Made by a program: the position numbers and the translations under genes. From Kordiimonas pumila (GTDB lineage: Bacteria; Pseudomonadota; Alphaproteobacteria; Sphingomonadales; Kordiimonadaceae), in the NCBI RefSeq assembly GCF_015240255.1, contig NZ_CP061205.1:1199501-1263500 (forward strand): a DNA stretch of 64,000 bases. Direction: 5' to 3'. Position 1 is the stretch's first letter; every line of letters starts with the position of its first letter. Positions 53,407-63,135 of this stretch are shown here, piece by piece. The notes below the pieces were generated by a model that was not told where the DNA came from, did no database searches, and saw only the letters and a list, made by a program, of their open reading frames with translations.

Positions 53407-53976
53407 ATGTCACCGACAGAACGAGTATATTCTAATTCTAAAGAAACGATCCTTGATGCCGCCCACAGGGTTGCAGAGCGTGATGGTGCCGGTAAGGTTA
53501 CGATCGATGCTGTTGCCCGTGAAGCGGGTGTGAGCAAAGGGGGGGTTCTTTATAATTTTCCCAGCAAGGAAATGCTTTTAAAAGGCATGCTGGAGAGAAA
53601 AATTGAAACGTCCCGTGCTGATATGAATGCGCTGCGAGAAGACCTCAAGCGAAAGGGTGAAAAAAACCCCACGCTTCGTGCAATGATCAGATCGGCCTGT
53701 TTGAAAGAATGTGAAACAGATAACGGGGTTTCGATGGCGATATTGGCGTCAGCGGCACAGAACCCTGACCTGTTAGAGCCTGCTCGGGTATTATTTCGGC
53801 AATACTGGGCTGATATTATGACGGAATGTGATGATATAGCCGGGGCAGCCGTTCTATTTGCTGCGATTGATGGTTTGGTTCTTACTTCAAAATTGGGCAT
53901 GGGTATGGCTCCCTACAATACCGATGACCTAGATAGTTTTATTGAAAAATTTGATCAGTTCGCCAAAGGCCTGTAA
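53407..53976 (+). CDS. TetR/AcrR-family repressor
   Basis: A protein of 189 residues. The helix-turn-helix is SKETILDAAHRVAERDGAGKVTIDAVAREAGVSKGGVLYNFPSKEMLLKGMLE, typical of TetR proteins; the rest is the helical ligand domain. Its gene follows the promoter/operator at 53349-53377, and the adaptor gene starts 4 bases after its stop. It most likely represses its own operon of adaptor and RND pump until a pump substrate binds. Confidence 0.93.
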   Translation: MSPTERVYSNSKETILDAAHRVAERDGAGKVTIDAVAREAGVSKGGVLYNFPSKEMLLKGMLERKIETSRADMNALREDLKRKGEKNPTLRAMIRSACLKECETDNGVSMAILASAAQNPDLLEPARVLFRQYWADIMTECDDIAGAAVLFAAIDGLVLTSKLGMGMAPYNTDDLDSFIEKFDQFAKGL

Positions 53977-53980
53977 TACA

Positions 53981-55063
53981 ATGACCATCTCCCCCCGAAA
54001 AATCTGCCATGTTGGCAGTATAGTATTTTTAATGTCTGCACTTGTTGCTTGTTCTGAACCAGAGCAGGTGGTGCAACCTGATGAAATTCATACCGTTGTT
54101 ATAAAAACCGCTGAAGGCGGTACTACCTCGGCGCTGATAAACCGGCGTTTTATTGGGCTTGTAGAGCCTGTAAGCACTGTAGATATTTCGTTTCAGGTTA
54201 CAGGCAACATGACCCAGCTACCGGTTAAAGAAGGCACCGTCGTGCCTGAAGGTGGCCTGCTGGCTGCGCTTGACCCCGCTGAATTTAAATCAGCTGTACG
54301 CGAGGCGGAAGTAGCTGTTGATGTGGCTGAAAGCGAACTTAGGCGCAAGAAAATCCTGCTCGATAAACAGCTGGTTGCCCCCGAAACATACGAGCAGTCA
54401 CGCAGTGTTTATGATCTGCGGAAAGTGGCGCTTGATAATGCGGAACGTAATCTTTCCTATACCACCATTAATGCGCCGTTTGATGCACTGATCACCCGCC
54501 GTTTGGTGGATGCCCACACAAATGTGCAAGCGCGGGAAGCTGTTCTTAGAATTCAGGATGTGAGCGAGCTGCGCGTGCGTATTTCAGTGCCAGAAGATCT
54601 GATGAGGGCATCCACGGACGCAAGCGAGGTTGACGTTAAGGCCCTCGTTAGTGCGGCGGGCACAGAATATTCTTATCCGCTTGAATACCGCGAGCATTCA
54701 ACTGAGGCAGATCAGGTTGCGCAAAGCTACGGTGTTGTTTTTGGCATGCCGCGCCCAGCTGAAGTTAACCTTTTGCCGGGCATGACAGTGTCTGTTGTGG
54801 TGACGCCGAAACTGGCTTCTGGTAGTGCGATTGTTTATGTGCCGGTTGGTGCCCTAGATGATAGTGCGGGTACTGGCATGCGGGTATGGGTTTATAACCC
54901 AGAAACAGAACTTGTTGCCCCGCGCCGTGTGCAGCAGGGTGCTATTATGAATGGCTATGTTTCGGTTGTGTCTGGGCTTGAGGCAGGCGAACAAGTTGTT
55001 GCCGCAGGTGTTCAGTCGCTTAAAGAGGGCATGAAAGTGCAGCCTCTTGGCAAGCTGAGGTAA
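53981..55063 (+). CDS. RND efflux periplasmic adaptor (membrane fusion protein), lipoprotein
   Basis: A protein of 360 residues from the ATG at 53981. The lipoprotein signal reads KICHVGSIVFLMSALVACSE (lipobox LVAC). The adaptor domains follow: a lipoyl-like half (VDISFQVTGNMTQLPVKEGTVVPEGGLLAALDP), an alpha-helical hairpin (AVREAEVAVDVAESELRRKKILLDKQLV), a second lipoyl half (NLSYTTINAPFDALITRRLVDAHTNVQAREAVLRIQ) and a barrel domain. It links the RND pump to an outer-membrane channel. The longer frame from 53942 overlaps the TetR gene and would hide the lipobox. It ends 4 bases before the pump gene. Confidence 0.93.
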   Translation: MTISPRKICHVGSIVFLMSALVACSEPEQVVQPDEIHTVVIKTAEGGTTSALINRRFIGLVEPVSTVDISFQVTGNMTQLPVKEGTVVPEGGLLAALDPAEFKSAVREAEVAVDVAESELRRKKILLDKQLVAPETYEQSRSVYDLRKVALDNAERNLSYTTINAPFDALITRRLVDAHTNVQAREAVLRIQDVSELRVRISVPEDLMRASTDASEVDVKALVSAAGTEYSYPLEYREHSTEADQVAQSYGVVFGMPRPAEVNLLPGMTVSVVVTPKLASGSAIVYVPVGALDDSAGTGMRVWVYNPETELVAPRRVQQGAIMNGYVSVVSGLEAGEQVVAAGVQSLKEGMKVQPLGKLR

Positions 55064-55067
55064 CCCC

Positions 55068-58000
55068 ATGAATATTGCTCGTTATGCTATTGATAAGCCC
55101 GTTAACACGTGGATTATTATTCTCGCCTGCTTGCTTGGTGGCCTATGGGGCCTTGCAACAGTGGGCCGCCTTGAAGACCCGGCCTTTACCGTTAAGCAGG
55201 CTATTGTTGTAACCCAGTATCCGGGGGCAACGGCAACAGAAGTGGAAGACGAGGTAACCGAGGTGCTGGAATCTGCCATCCAGCAGCTTTCCCAGTTGAA
55301 AAAAATTACTTCAAAGTCCATGCCGGGCTACTCCGAAATTCAGGTTGAGATCAAGGATAAATATAATAGCGAAACCATGCCGCAGGTATGGGACGAACTG
55401 AGGCGCAAGGTGGGTGATGCCCGGTCTTCCCTGCCAGAAGGTGTTGGTGCGCCTGTTGTGAACGATGATTTTGGTGACGTGTTCGGCATGTTTTATGCGG
55501 TAACGGCTAACGGTTTTTCAGACGAAGAAAAGCGCGATATAGCCCATTATCTGCGCCGCGAACTGCTCACGGTGCCCGGTGTTGCAAAAGTTTCTACTGC
55601 TGGCGAGCCTGAGGAAACCATTTATGTTGAGGTTTCAAACAAGCAGCTTATTGGGCTTGGTATTCCGGTCAGCGAGGTTTTGAAAACTATCCAGAGCGAA
55701 AATGCTGTAACCTCCGCCGGGTCTATCCGGGTGGATGATCAGCGTATCCGTGTTTCCATGCAATCAAGCTTTGATTCTGTTGAAGCAATACAGGCTTTGC
55801 GGGTTGGCCTGCCTGGGTCGACCGAACAAATCAGCCTTACAGACATAGCAACCATTTCGCGGGAGCCTACGGAAACACCAAGCCAGTTTATCCGCTTTAA
55901 CGGCGAATCTGCTTTTACACTGGCTGTGGCTGGTGTCTCGGACGCAAACATCGTGGAAGTAGGGCAGGCGGTTGATGCCCGCTTTGCCGAACTGGAAGAC
56001 CGTATTCCACTGGGTGTGAAGATCAGCCCGGTTTACGAACAGCACAAGGTGGTGGATACCGCCATTAACGATTTTATCCTGAACCTTGCCATATCTGTTG
56101 TGATTGTGATTGGCGTGCTGTGCCTGTTTATGGGCTGGCGCATGAGCCTTGTGGTGGGTGTTACGCTGTTGCTCACTGTTATGGGCACAGTCTTTTTTAT
56201 GGGTATTTTCAATATCGAGATGGAGCGTATATCGCTTGGTGCCCTTATTATTGCCATGGGTATGCTGGTTGATAATGCCATTGTGATTGCTGAGGGCATG
56301 TTGATTAACGTGCAAAAAGGCATGAGTGCCCGCGAGGCAGCGAGCGATTCTGCCGCCCGCACGCAGTTCCCGCTTTTAGGGGCAACCTTTATTGGTATTA
56401 TGGCCTTTGCGGGTATTGGGCTGTCCCCCGATGCAACGGGCGAGTTTTTATTCTCGCTGTTTGCAGTGATTGGTATTTCCCTAACCCTTAGCTGGATTTT
56501 GGCCATAACGGTAACGCCGCTGATGGGGCATTATCTCTTAAAGCCGCAGGTTGGTGACGCCACTATGTATAGTGGGCGTTTTTACGGTGTATATCGCCGG
56601 TTCTTACAGCGCGCTCTAAAGGCCAGCGGCCTAACCGTGGTTGTGCTTGTTGTTCTGACCGGGCTTTCTTTTTATGGGTTTGGCTTTGTGAAACAGGCGT
56701 TTTTCCCATCTTCAAACACGCCAATGTTCTATGTAAACTATCTGCTGCCGCAAGGGGTTGATATTAACGCCACCAAACGCGACGCTGAAGAGATTGAAAA
56801 AATCATTCTGGGTAAAGAAGGTGTTGAATCTGTTGCCACCTTTGTGGGGCGCGGTGCAACACGCTTTATGCTGACCTACCAGCCCGAGCAGCCCAATTCA
56901 GCTTACACCCAGTTTATTGTAACGATGACTGATCGCAAGCTGATCGACCCGCTGGCGGCTGACCTTCGCCGTATTATCAGTGAACAGTATCCAAGCGCTG
57001 AAGTGCGGACAGACCGTTTGGTATTTGGCCCCGGCGGTGGTGCCAAGATAGAAGCGCGTTTTTCTGGGGAAGATTCAGAAGAACTACGCCGGCTGGCCCA
57101 AAAAGCAATGGATGTTATGCATGGCTCCAGTTCGGTCATTGATATTCGGCAGGATTGGCGCCAGAAAGAGCTCACCATTACGCCGCGTGTATCTTCGGCG
57201 CGTACCTTGCAGGCTGGTGTTAGCCGTACGGATGTAGCAGAAACACTTGCGTTTGCCACCACGGGTGTCCGCGCTGGCACATACCGTGAGGGCGACAGGC
57301 TGATCCCGATTGTCGCCCGCCCGCCGGTTGATGAACGGCTCAATGCAAACCGCCTGCGCGAGCGGCTGGTGTGGAGTGCTACATCGCAGGTCTATGTACC
57401 CATAACACAGGTTGTCACCAGTTTTGATACAGTGCCGGAGGAAGTGCTGGTTCGCCGCCTGAACCGGGCGCGCACCCTAACGGTGCAGGCCAACCCGGCA
57501 GACGGCCTTACCACGCCGCAGGGCCTTGAAGGTATTAAAGCCAGCGTGGAGGCAATCCCTCTGAAGCCCGGCTATCATCTGGAGTGGGGCGGCGAGTATG
57601 AAAGCTCACGCGATGCACAAGCATCCCTTGGTTCACAGCTACCCTTAACCATGGTGATCATGCTGGTTATCTCTGTTCTGCTGTTCGGGCGGGTTAAGCA
57701 GCCGCTTATCATCTGGCTTGTGGTGCCTATGGCGCTGGTCGGTGTTGCCGCTGGTCTGCTTATATCAGGCTTGCCGTTCAGTTTTACAGCGCTTTTGGGG
57801 CTTCTGAGCCTGTCTGGCATGTTGATGAAAAACGCTATTGTTCTTGTTGATGAAATTGATATGCAGATCAGCGAAGATATTACCCCGGGTGATGCAATTG
57901 TGGAAGCCAGTGTTAGCAGGCTTCGCCCTGTGTTTCTAGCAGCCGCTACCACAATTCTGGGCATGTTACCGCTTTTGGGTGATGCGTTTTTTGCCAGTAT

Positions 58001-58094
58001 GGCGGTTACCATTATGGGCGGGCTGGCCTTTGCAACCGTGCTCACAATGGTGGCTGTGCCTGTGCTCTATAAGCTGATATTTGGTATTAAATAA
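55068..58094 (+). CDS. RND-family multidrug efflux permease
   Basis: An inner-membrane pump of 1,008 residues of the hydrophobe/amphiphile efflux type. The N-terminus has one helix followed by ITSKSMPGYSEIQVEIKDKYN in the porter domain. The transport core includes GMLVDNAIVIAEGMLINVQKGMSAREA (TM4, with the proton-path Asp; the AcrB Asp pair is DN here, as in many relatives) and SGMLMKNAIVLVDEIDMQI (TM10 Lys). The two-fold repeat structure is complete. It works with the adaptor gene just upstream; no TolC-like channel gene is in the window. A strong hairpin follows the stop. Confidence 0.95.
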   Translation: MNIARYAIDKPVNTWIIILACLLGGLWGLATVGRLEDPAFTVKQAIVVTQYPGATATEVEDEVTEVLESAIQQLSQLKKITSKSMPGYSEIQVEIKDKYNSETMPQVWDELRRKVGDARSSLPEGVGAPVVNDDFGDVFGMFYAVTANGFSDEEKRDIAHYLRRELLTVPGVAKVSTAGEPEETIYVEVSNKQLIGLGIPVSEVLKTIQSENAVTSAGSIRVDDQRIRVSMQSSFDSVEAIQALRVGLPGSTEQISLTDIATISREPTETPSQFIRFNGESAFTLAVAGVSDANIVEVGQAVDARFAELEDRIPLGVKISPVYEQHKVVDTAINDFILNLAISVVIVIGVLCLFMGWRMSLVVGVTLLLTVMGTVFFMGIFNIEMERISLGALIIAMGMLVDNAIVIAEGMLINVQKGMSAREAASDSAARTQFPLLGATFIGIMAFAGIGLSPDATGEFLFSLFAVIGISLTLSWILAITVTPLMGHYLLKPQVGDATMYSGRFYGVYRRFLQRALKASGLTVVVLVVLTGLSFYGFGFVKQAFFPSSNTPMFYVNYLLPQGVDINATKRDAEEIEKIILGKEGVESVATFVGRGATRFMLTYQPEQPNSAYTQFIVTMTDRKLIDPLAADLRRIISEQYPSAEVRTDRLVFGPGGGAKIEARFSGEDSEELRRLAQKAMDVMHGSSSVIDIRQDWRQKELTITPRVSSARTLQAGVSRTDVAETLAFATTGVRAGTYREGDRLIPIVARPPVDERLNANRLRERLVWSATSQVYVPITQVVTSFDTVPEEVLVRRLNRARTLTVQANPADGLTTPQGLEGIKASVEAIPLKPGYHLEWGGEYESSRDAQASLGSQLPLTMVIMLVISVLLFGRVKQPLIIWLVVPMALVGVAAGLLISGLPFSFTALLGLLSLSGMLMKNAIVLVDEIDMQISEDITPGDAIVEASVSRLRPVFLAAATTILGMLPLLGDAFFASMAVTIMGGLAFATVLTMVAVPVLYKLIFGIK

Positions 58095-58095
58095 G

Positions 58096-58123
58096 CACTG
58101 CAGCCTGAAGCAGGGCTGCAGTG
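58096..58123 (+). terminator. Terminator hairpin after the RND operon
   Basis: CACTGCAGCC (58096-58105) and GGCTGCAGTG (58114-58123) form a perfect 10-base stem with an 8-base loop, directly after the pump stop. Only a short TT follows, so termination may be partly factor-dependent. Confidence 0.75.
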
Positions 58124-58129
58124 TTAATT

Positions 58130-58151
58130 CAGCTTGTGTTCAGCTTGTGTT
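58130..58151 (+). repeat. 11-base tandem duplication
   Basis: CAGCTTGTGTT occurs twice without spacing, between the RND terminator and the next gene. It looks like a recent slippage duplication in the leader of the next gene; no function is evident. Confidence 0.7.
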
Positions 58152-58211
58152 GGCTATGGTCTCTGTAACGCTTGGTCTATATAAGACAAGAAACAGTGAA
58201 GGGACCGTATT

Positions 58212-58691
58212 ATGACACGATATAACAGAGATCACAAAGTGTGGCACAGCCTGCTGGTTGCGGGCGTTATGGTTGCCGGGCTTTCCGGTAGCCTTTATGC
58301 AGACGAAACACCCACGCCGCCAGAGCCAACAAAGCTTGATAAGGCGCTTGATGGCTATACCCGCACGGGCGAGATGAAACGCTGCCTTAGCCCTTCCCGC
58401 ATACGTCAAACACGGGTGGTGGACGATAATAATATTATCTTTGAAGTTTCAGGCCGCGAGAAATATCTAAACACGCTACCGCACAAATGCAGTTCACTGG
58501 GCTTTCATGAGGCTATTGCTTACGAAGTGCGCGGTGGTTTCCTGTGCTCTGGCGATATTTTCCGAGTGATAGATTCAACGCCTATTCCCGGCCCGTCTTG
58601 TCAGTTTGGTCAGTATGAAAAGCTGGAAAAGACAGTGGCTGATGCGGGTGACGGTGCTACAGCCCCTGATTCTGCACAGGATGCAGAATAA
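58212..58691 (+). CDS. Small exported protein, DUF6491-like
   Basis: A protein of 159 residues with a signal peptide (HSLLVAGVMVAGLSGSLYAD). The mature part has a pattern CLSPSRIRQTRVVDDNNIIFEVSGREKYLNTLPHKCSSLGF and a second Cys pair (FLCSGDIF, PSCQFG), similar to the small periplasmic DUF6491 family, then an Ala/Asp-rich tail. Function unknown. It probably has its own promoter, since a hairpin separates it from the RND operon. Confidence 0.7.
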   Translation: MTRYNRDHKVWHSLLVAGVMVAGLSGSLYADETPTPPEPTKLDKALDGYTRTGEMKRCLSPSRIRQTRVVDDNNIIFEVSGREKYLNTLPHKCSSLGFHEAIAYEVRGGFLCSGDIFRVIDSTPIPGPSCQFGQYEKLEKTVADAGDGATAPDSAQDAE

Positions 58692-58733
58692 CCCTGTATC
58701 ACTATGGCTATTATAGTGGGGGTGGGGTGCTTT

Positions 58734-58766
58734 GAAGGTCGGGTAATATTTACCCGGCCTTCTTTT
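58734..58766. terminator. Bidirectional terminator between the DUF6491-like and autotransporter genes
   Basis: GAAGGTCGGGTAA (58734-58746) pairs with TTACCCGGCCTTC (58750-58762) apart from one G-T pair. The loop is 3 bases and TTTT follows on the plus strand. It lies between two convergent genes. Confidence 0.85.
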
Positions 58767-58785
58767 GTAGGATTAGATTATCAGC

Positions 58786-61700
58786 TTAGAAGGTCAGCGC
58801 GAAATTAAAGCTCACCGCATGGCCTGTCAGATCATCAAGTTTTTCGTGGGCATAATGGATCTGCGCTGTGGCACCGTCGCCGAAGATGCTGAAAGCGCCG
58901 CCCATTTGTTCAACCGTTTCAGACATTTGGTCAATCTCAAGCGCGAACTTGGTATCGCCCGCCACAAAAATTGATTCAAGCGCGTCGGGGTCAGAGCCGC
59001 TGATGGCCTTGGTGTAGCTATAAAATATTTCAGGCCGAATAATACTGGTGTTATAGCGCGATTTTTCCCATTTGAAATCGTACCCAAGGGAAGCGCCGAA
59101 TGTACCTTCTGTCCGGCTAAAGCTGCGTTTGCCCACTTCAAGGTTGGCACTGCTGCCACCTTCTTCGGTGTAGCCGCCTTCGCTATAGCTTTGCATGGAA
59201 ATACGGCCATAAGGCTTTAAGAACATGCCGCCAAGATGAAGCTCGTACCCGGCCTCTGCTGTTGCTGCAAGGTTCCAGCCGCTTGCCGTGCTTTCCACCA
59301 GGCGGTCAAGGTCGCCGAAGGTTAGGGTACGTTCACGTTCTATGCTTGTGTACTGGCCAACAACCTGAGCACCCAGATAAAAATCACCCGCCCGGCCCAA
59401 GCCGTAGGCCGAAATAAACGGCGCAAAAGACGAGAACTGGCTATCAACAGGTTTCACGCCGTTCACCCCGTTTAGGGTAAAGCCGGTGCTAACACCCACA
59501 GCGATATTTTTAGAGACTGGGGCATCATAGCCAAAGGTAACCCCAACAGACAAAAGCTTGCCGTCAAGCTGGCTTTGACCAGCGCTAAGCTTGCCGTAAT
59601 TGGTTACTTCGCGTGCCCAGCCACCGCCAACAAACTTTTCTGCTACCATAAAGTCGGTCAGCCGGTCAGCAAGGTGGCCCTCGAACTGGCGTTTGCTGGC
59701 AAGCGCCACATTAAAGCTCGCGTTGGTTACATCGGGCAGCATGGATGAAAGGGCATCTTCAACACCGCCTTTGGTGGTGAGGCCTGCTAGGTTGCGTTCC
59801 AGTTCAGCGTCCAGATCAACAGATGTGCTGATCATATTGTCGTATAGGGCTGTAAGCGGCGCGGAAACCGCAAGTTCAGCCGCAGATTTTGCCCGGATGT
59901 CCAACGTAACCGTGCTGGTGGTTGCCCCGTCGATCTCGCCCAGCGTTATATCAAAAAGATAGGGTGTATCAACAAGTGCAAGAGTTGCGCTTGCGTCTGC
60001 AAAGCTGATATTACCCGCTGTGATCAGGTCAAATGACTGTTCGCCAACCGCAAAGTTTTGCAAAACAGGGGTGATGTTCACGCTAGAGCTTGCAGACAAG
60101 GTGTTGTCTACAACAATAGCACCCGCCAACTGGCTTCTGGGGTTTACGGCAAACACAAGGTTTGTGTTGCCGGTGAAGGTGGCATTGCTCACATGCAGCG
60201 TGTCTGTTTGGCCGAGGGCCAGGTCAGAATCGTTTACGGTGAGGTCAAGCGAGCCGCCAAAATCAAGCGAACCAAAGAAAGAGGCATCGTTTTTCAGCAC
60301 CAGCTTGTCACTGCCGGTGTTGAAGAAAATATCACCGTCTAGCGTGCCGCCGTTCAGGGTTATTGTATCATTTCCGCTCCCAAGGCGCAGATCGCCTACA
60401 ATATCGCCTGTGTTTACAAGGCTGAATGTGCTTGTGTTGGCACTTACATCAATAGCCGTTGCTGTGCCGGTATCTGTGTCTTCTCTCTGTGCCAAAAGAA
60501 CACTGTTGTTGGTGATGCTTTTAAGGGTGCCGGAAAGGTCGATAATGGCGGTAGCACTTTTGCCGGTACCGCGCGCGCTTGCCGTAAGGTTACCGTCGTT
60601 TACCAGCTCTGTCATGCTGCCATTTTCAGTGATCATCACACCGACAGCATTGCCGCCGGGGCCTTCCACTGTAACATCATCTGTTGTGGTGGATGAAATA
60701 TTACTGTCTACGTCAACGGTGCCCGCATTATGGAAACGGCTAACCGTGGCATAATCCCCCACCGTAATGCCGGTTGAATCAGCGTCCCCCGCGACAACAC
60801 TCAAGGTGCCGGTATCAAAATGGATGCCACCTTCAATAACAGCGCGGTTACTGGCGTCTTCGCCTTCAATAATGATACCTTTGGATTCAAGGCCGTAGGT
60901 AGAGCCATTCACCTGAATGCCGCCGCGGTGCACAAGGCCGTAATCCAGCCCGTCAACCGTGCCAATGGTTAGCCCGCCGTTGATATGCAGCGCTGGGGTG
61001 CCTGCCGTTGTGGTGATAATGCTGTCTGCGGTAATGTCGTCTTCGCCGTCACCGTCTAGGTCGGTTTCGTTATCCGCGCCAATACCGTCCAGCAGCACGC
61101 CGCCTGTAATATTGTTCTCAATATAAACGGCAGCTTTACCGGGGATAGCATCAACTTCGTTGCTGTCAGCATCCGTTGTTGTACCACGCCCTGCCCGAAT
61201 AGTGCCCCGGTTAATAAAGCCACCATCAATTTCACCCGATACATTAACGCCCGTACCCTCAGGGTTGCTGGACAGAATGGTCCCGGTGTTCAGGAACGTG
61301 CCTGTCAGGTTACCTTGAATGTCCACAGCCACGCTGCGGCTGCCTACTGTGGTAATTTCGCCATTGTTTGTCAGGTCGCCTGTCATATTGCTGCCAAGCA
61401 GCAGGCCGCGGCTATCACCGCCCCAAACATTAATGTCGCCGTTTTCTGTAACGGTAATGTCGCCCGTTAGGCCAAACGCGCCAGAAAGTTCCAGCCCGAT
61501 GTTTGATGTGGGTGTTTCATCGTCGTCAAACGTATCTTCTGGGGCTGCCACATTGATTGTGCCATCAACTGTAATATCTGCTAAGAGATTAGCGGTTGAG
61601 GCATCAAGGAACAGGCCGCGCCCTGCGGCTAGGTCTTCAGAGGTGATACTACCGGTTTGCACAAGGTTATGAGGGCCATTCACCGTGAGGGCTGTACCAG

Positions 61701-61905
61701 ATGTTACCGTGATCGAACCACCTGAATCAATGGTTAGGGTGCCAGCTCCAGCGCCCAGTTCATCTGTGGTGGTTGTGCTGCTGGTGCGGTCATCTGTTAT
61801 GGTTTCATCGGCGGCATACACTTCTGTTGCCATCATGGCAGACACAAGGGCAATGGTGGAAACGCGCATGTAATATGACTTTGAAATCGATTTGGTGAAA
61901 AGCAC
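58786..61905 (-). CDS. Large autotransporter (type Va secreted protein)
   Basis: About 1,039 residues from the GTG at 61905, which has GAGG 7 bases upstream and places an extended signal peptide at the start (SKSYYMRVSTIALVSAMMATEVYAAD). An ATG at 61980 in the same frame lacks that support. The passenger of about 700 residues is a string of Thr/Gly/Asp/Asn-rich short repeats, forming a parallel beta-helix (LTIDSGGSITVTSGTALTV, GDITVTENGDINVWG, LRLGSGNDTITLNGG, GSDKLVLKNDA). The last 280 residues are an autotransporter barrel ending HAVSFNFALTF with a terminal Phe. No protease motif is seen in the passenger, so adhesion or biofilm is the likely role. It stands as a single gene. Confidence 0.92.
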   Translation of the reverse strand: MLFTKSISKSYYMRVSTIALVSAMMATEVYAADETITDDRTSSTTTTDELGAGAGTLTIDSGGSITVTSGTALTVNGPHNLVQTGSITSEDLAAGRGLFLDASTANLLADITVDGTINVAAPEDTFDDDETPTSNIGLELSGAFGLTGDITVTENGDINVWGGDSRGLLLGSNMTGDLTNNGEITTVGSRSVAVDIQGNLTGTFLNTGTILSSNPEGTGVNVSGEIDGGFINRGTIRAGRGTTTDADSNEVDAIPGKAAVYIENNITGGVLLDGIGADNETDLDGDGEDDITADSIITTTAGTPALHINGGLTIGTVDGLDYGLVHRGGIQVNGSTYGLESKGIIIEGEDASNRAVIEGGIHFDTGTLSVVAGDADSTGITVGDYATVSRFHNAGTVDVDSNISSTTTDDVTVEGPGGNAVGVMITENGSMTELVNDGNLTASARGTGKSATAIIDLSGTLKSITNNSVLLAQREDTDTGTATAIDVSANTSTFSLVNTGDIVGDLRLGSGNDTITLNGGTLDGDIFFNTGSDKLVLKNDASFFGSLDFGGSLDLTVNDSDLALGQTDTLHVSNATFTGNTNLVFAVNPRSQLAGAIVVDNTLSASSSVNITPVLQNFAVGEQSFDLITAGNISFADASATLALVDTPYLFDITLGEIDGATTSTVTLDIRAKSAAELAVSAPLTALYDNMISTSVDLDAELERNLAGLTTKGGVEDALSSMLPDVTNASFNVALASKRQFEGHLADRLTDFMVAEKFVGGGWAREVTNYGKLSAGQSQLDGKLLSVGVTFGYDAPVSKNIAVGVSTGFTLNGVNGVKPVDSQFSSFAPFISAYGLGRAGDFYLGAQVVGQYTSIERERTLTFGDLDRLVESTASGWNLAATAEAGYELHLGGMFLKPYGRISMQSYSEGGYTEEGGSSANLEVGKRSFSRTEGTFGASLGYDFKWEKSRYNTSIIRPEIFYSYTKAISGSDPDALESIFVAGDTKFALEIDQMSETVEQMGGAFSIFGDGATAQIHYAHEKLDDLTGHAVSFNFALTF

Positions 61906-62169
61906 TTTTTTTCCTCGTTTCGGGTAACTACCCCAATATTTGCCGCTATCGTAACCGGGCCGGATTATGAATGAAATCATTTTATCGGTTTTATAGTATT
62001 TTCCATGCCGGTATAAAGCTGAACGCCAGATTAATTTTAGCTTGAAAACTTACCCTATATACGAATTTTGTCCCCGGTTACCTTCTGTTTGAATTCTAAT
62101 GCCTGTTATACTGCTAAAAATGGCAAGTTTACGGCGCTGTTACCGTGCTGTTTAAAGACTGTGAGGTAA

Positions 62170-62877
62170 TCAATCAAGCCCGCGCAGCATACGCACGCTG
62201 TTTGAGGCAAATTCCCGCCGGATAAGTACCAGCAAAACCACAATGGTAGCGGCGACAAAAAACACGGGCCCAACAAACCACGCTAGCCCGGCAAGTGCAA
62301 AAAAATAGGCCCGAATCCCCCGGTTATAGCTGTGCCCAGATGTGGAACTAAGGCTGGTTGCCACTGTAATGCGGTTTTGTTTTGCTGCGGCATTTTGGTT
62401 TGGTGCTGTGTCTGGCATGCCGCCAATAATAATGGCGCAGTAGTTTGCGGTTCTAAACGCCCAGGCAAACTTGAAAAAAGCATAGACAAATATGCCCAAA
62501 AGAAAGCAGAACCTGAGCGTTAGCCCGTCTGTGGTAACCGGGTTAATAAGCGGCAGGTGGGAAAAGGTAACCGCCAGCTTTTCGGCATAGCCAAGGGCTG
62601 CAATAAGACCGCCCATAACCAGCACAGTAGACGATGCAAAAAAGCTAATGCCGGTAATAAGGGTGCGCAGTACATTGGTGTCTACAATTTTTACCTCGCG
62701 GGAACTGGCTTCCGTAAGCCACCGGAGGCGCTGCCGGTCCATCGCGTATGAGATTGATTTTTTATGCAGGGAACTGTGATCTGCCACATAGGTATAGCCT
62801 ATCCACACAAGCAAAAAAAATGACACCACAAGCACATCAGCCATACTCACGCCAAAAATAACAAGTTTTTCAATCAT
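62170..62877 (-). CDS. DUF599-family membrane protein
   Basis: A protein of 235 residues with four to five hydrophobic segments. The N-terminal VSFFLLVWIGYTYVADHS, then DTNVLRTLITGISFFASSTVLVMGGLIAAL, FAWAFRTANYCAIIIGGMPD and FALAGLAWFVGPVFFV follow the DUF599 pattern. Function of the family is unknown. It is encoded alone, divergent from the DUF454 gene. Confidence 0.85.
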   Translation of the reverse strand: MIEKLVIFGVSMADVLVVSFFLLVWIGYTYVADHSSLHKKSISYAMDRQRLRWLTEASSREVKIVDTNVLRTLITGISFFASSTVLVMGGLIAALGYAEKLAVTFSHLPLINPVTTDGLTLRFCFLLGIFVYAFFKFAWAFRTANYCAIIIGGMPDTAPNQNAAAKQNRITVATSLSSTSGHSYNRGIRAYFFALAGLAWFVGPVFFVAATIVVLLVLIRREFASNSVRMLRGLD

Positions 62878-63046
62878 GGAGTATCCCGGAACAGTGACAG
62901 GTGCATTCTATTGTATTTATCATGCTACAGGAATGTTTTGATTAAAAGGCTATAGTTGCAGTGTTTGTTAATTTGCATGTGACCAAAAAAGAGAATGCGA
63001 CACATTCGCACACATGTGTTATTAACGATTACCAAATAGGTTGGGT

Positions 63047-63097
63047 ACCCAAATGGTTTGCTTACCCAAATGGTTTGCTTACCCAAATGGTTTGCTT
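63047..63097 (+). repeat. Three perfect 17-base tandem repeats
   Basis: The unit ACCCAAATGGTTTGCTT occurs three times without gaps (63047-63063, 63064-63080, 63081-63097), with a degenerate partial copy just before. The array ends about 38 bases upstream of the DUF454 start. Units of 17 bases change helical face with each copy, so it may be slippage-prone DNA or a set of regulator contacts. It is too short and lacks spacers for CRISPR. Confidence 0.9.
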
Positions 63098-63135
63098 ACA
63101 TAGTGTAGCTGGTAACGGCGTTTCAGGAGATCAGA

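Noticed and set aside
60020-60754. A 244 aa open frame on the plus strand inside the autotransporter
   Set aside because: Its composition (Ser, Val, Pro, Leu runs) is the complement of the Asp/Thr/Gly-rich passenger repeats. The minus-strand product has a signal peptide and barrel.
63047-63097. CRISPR array
   Set aside because: The three 17-base units are directly adjacent without spacers and no cas gene is near.
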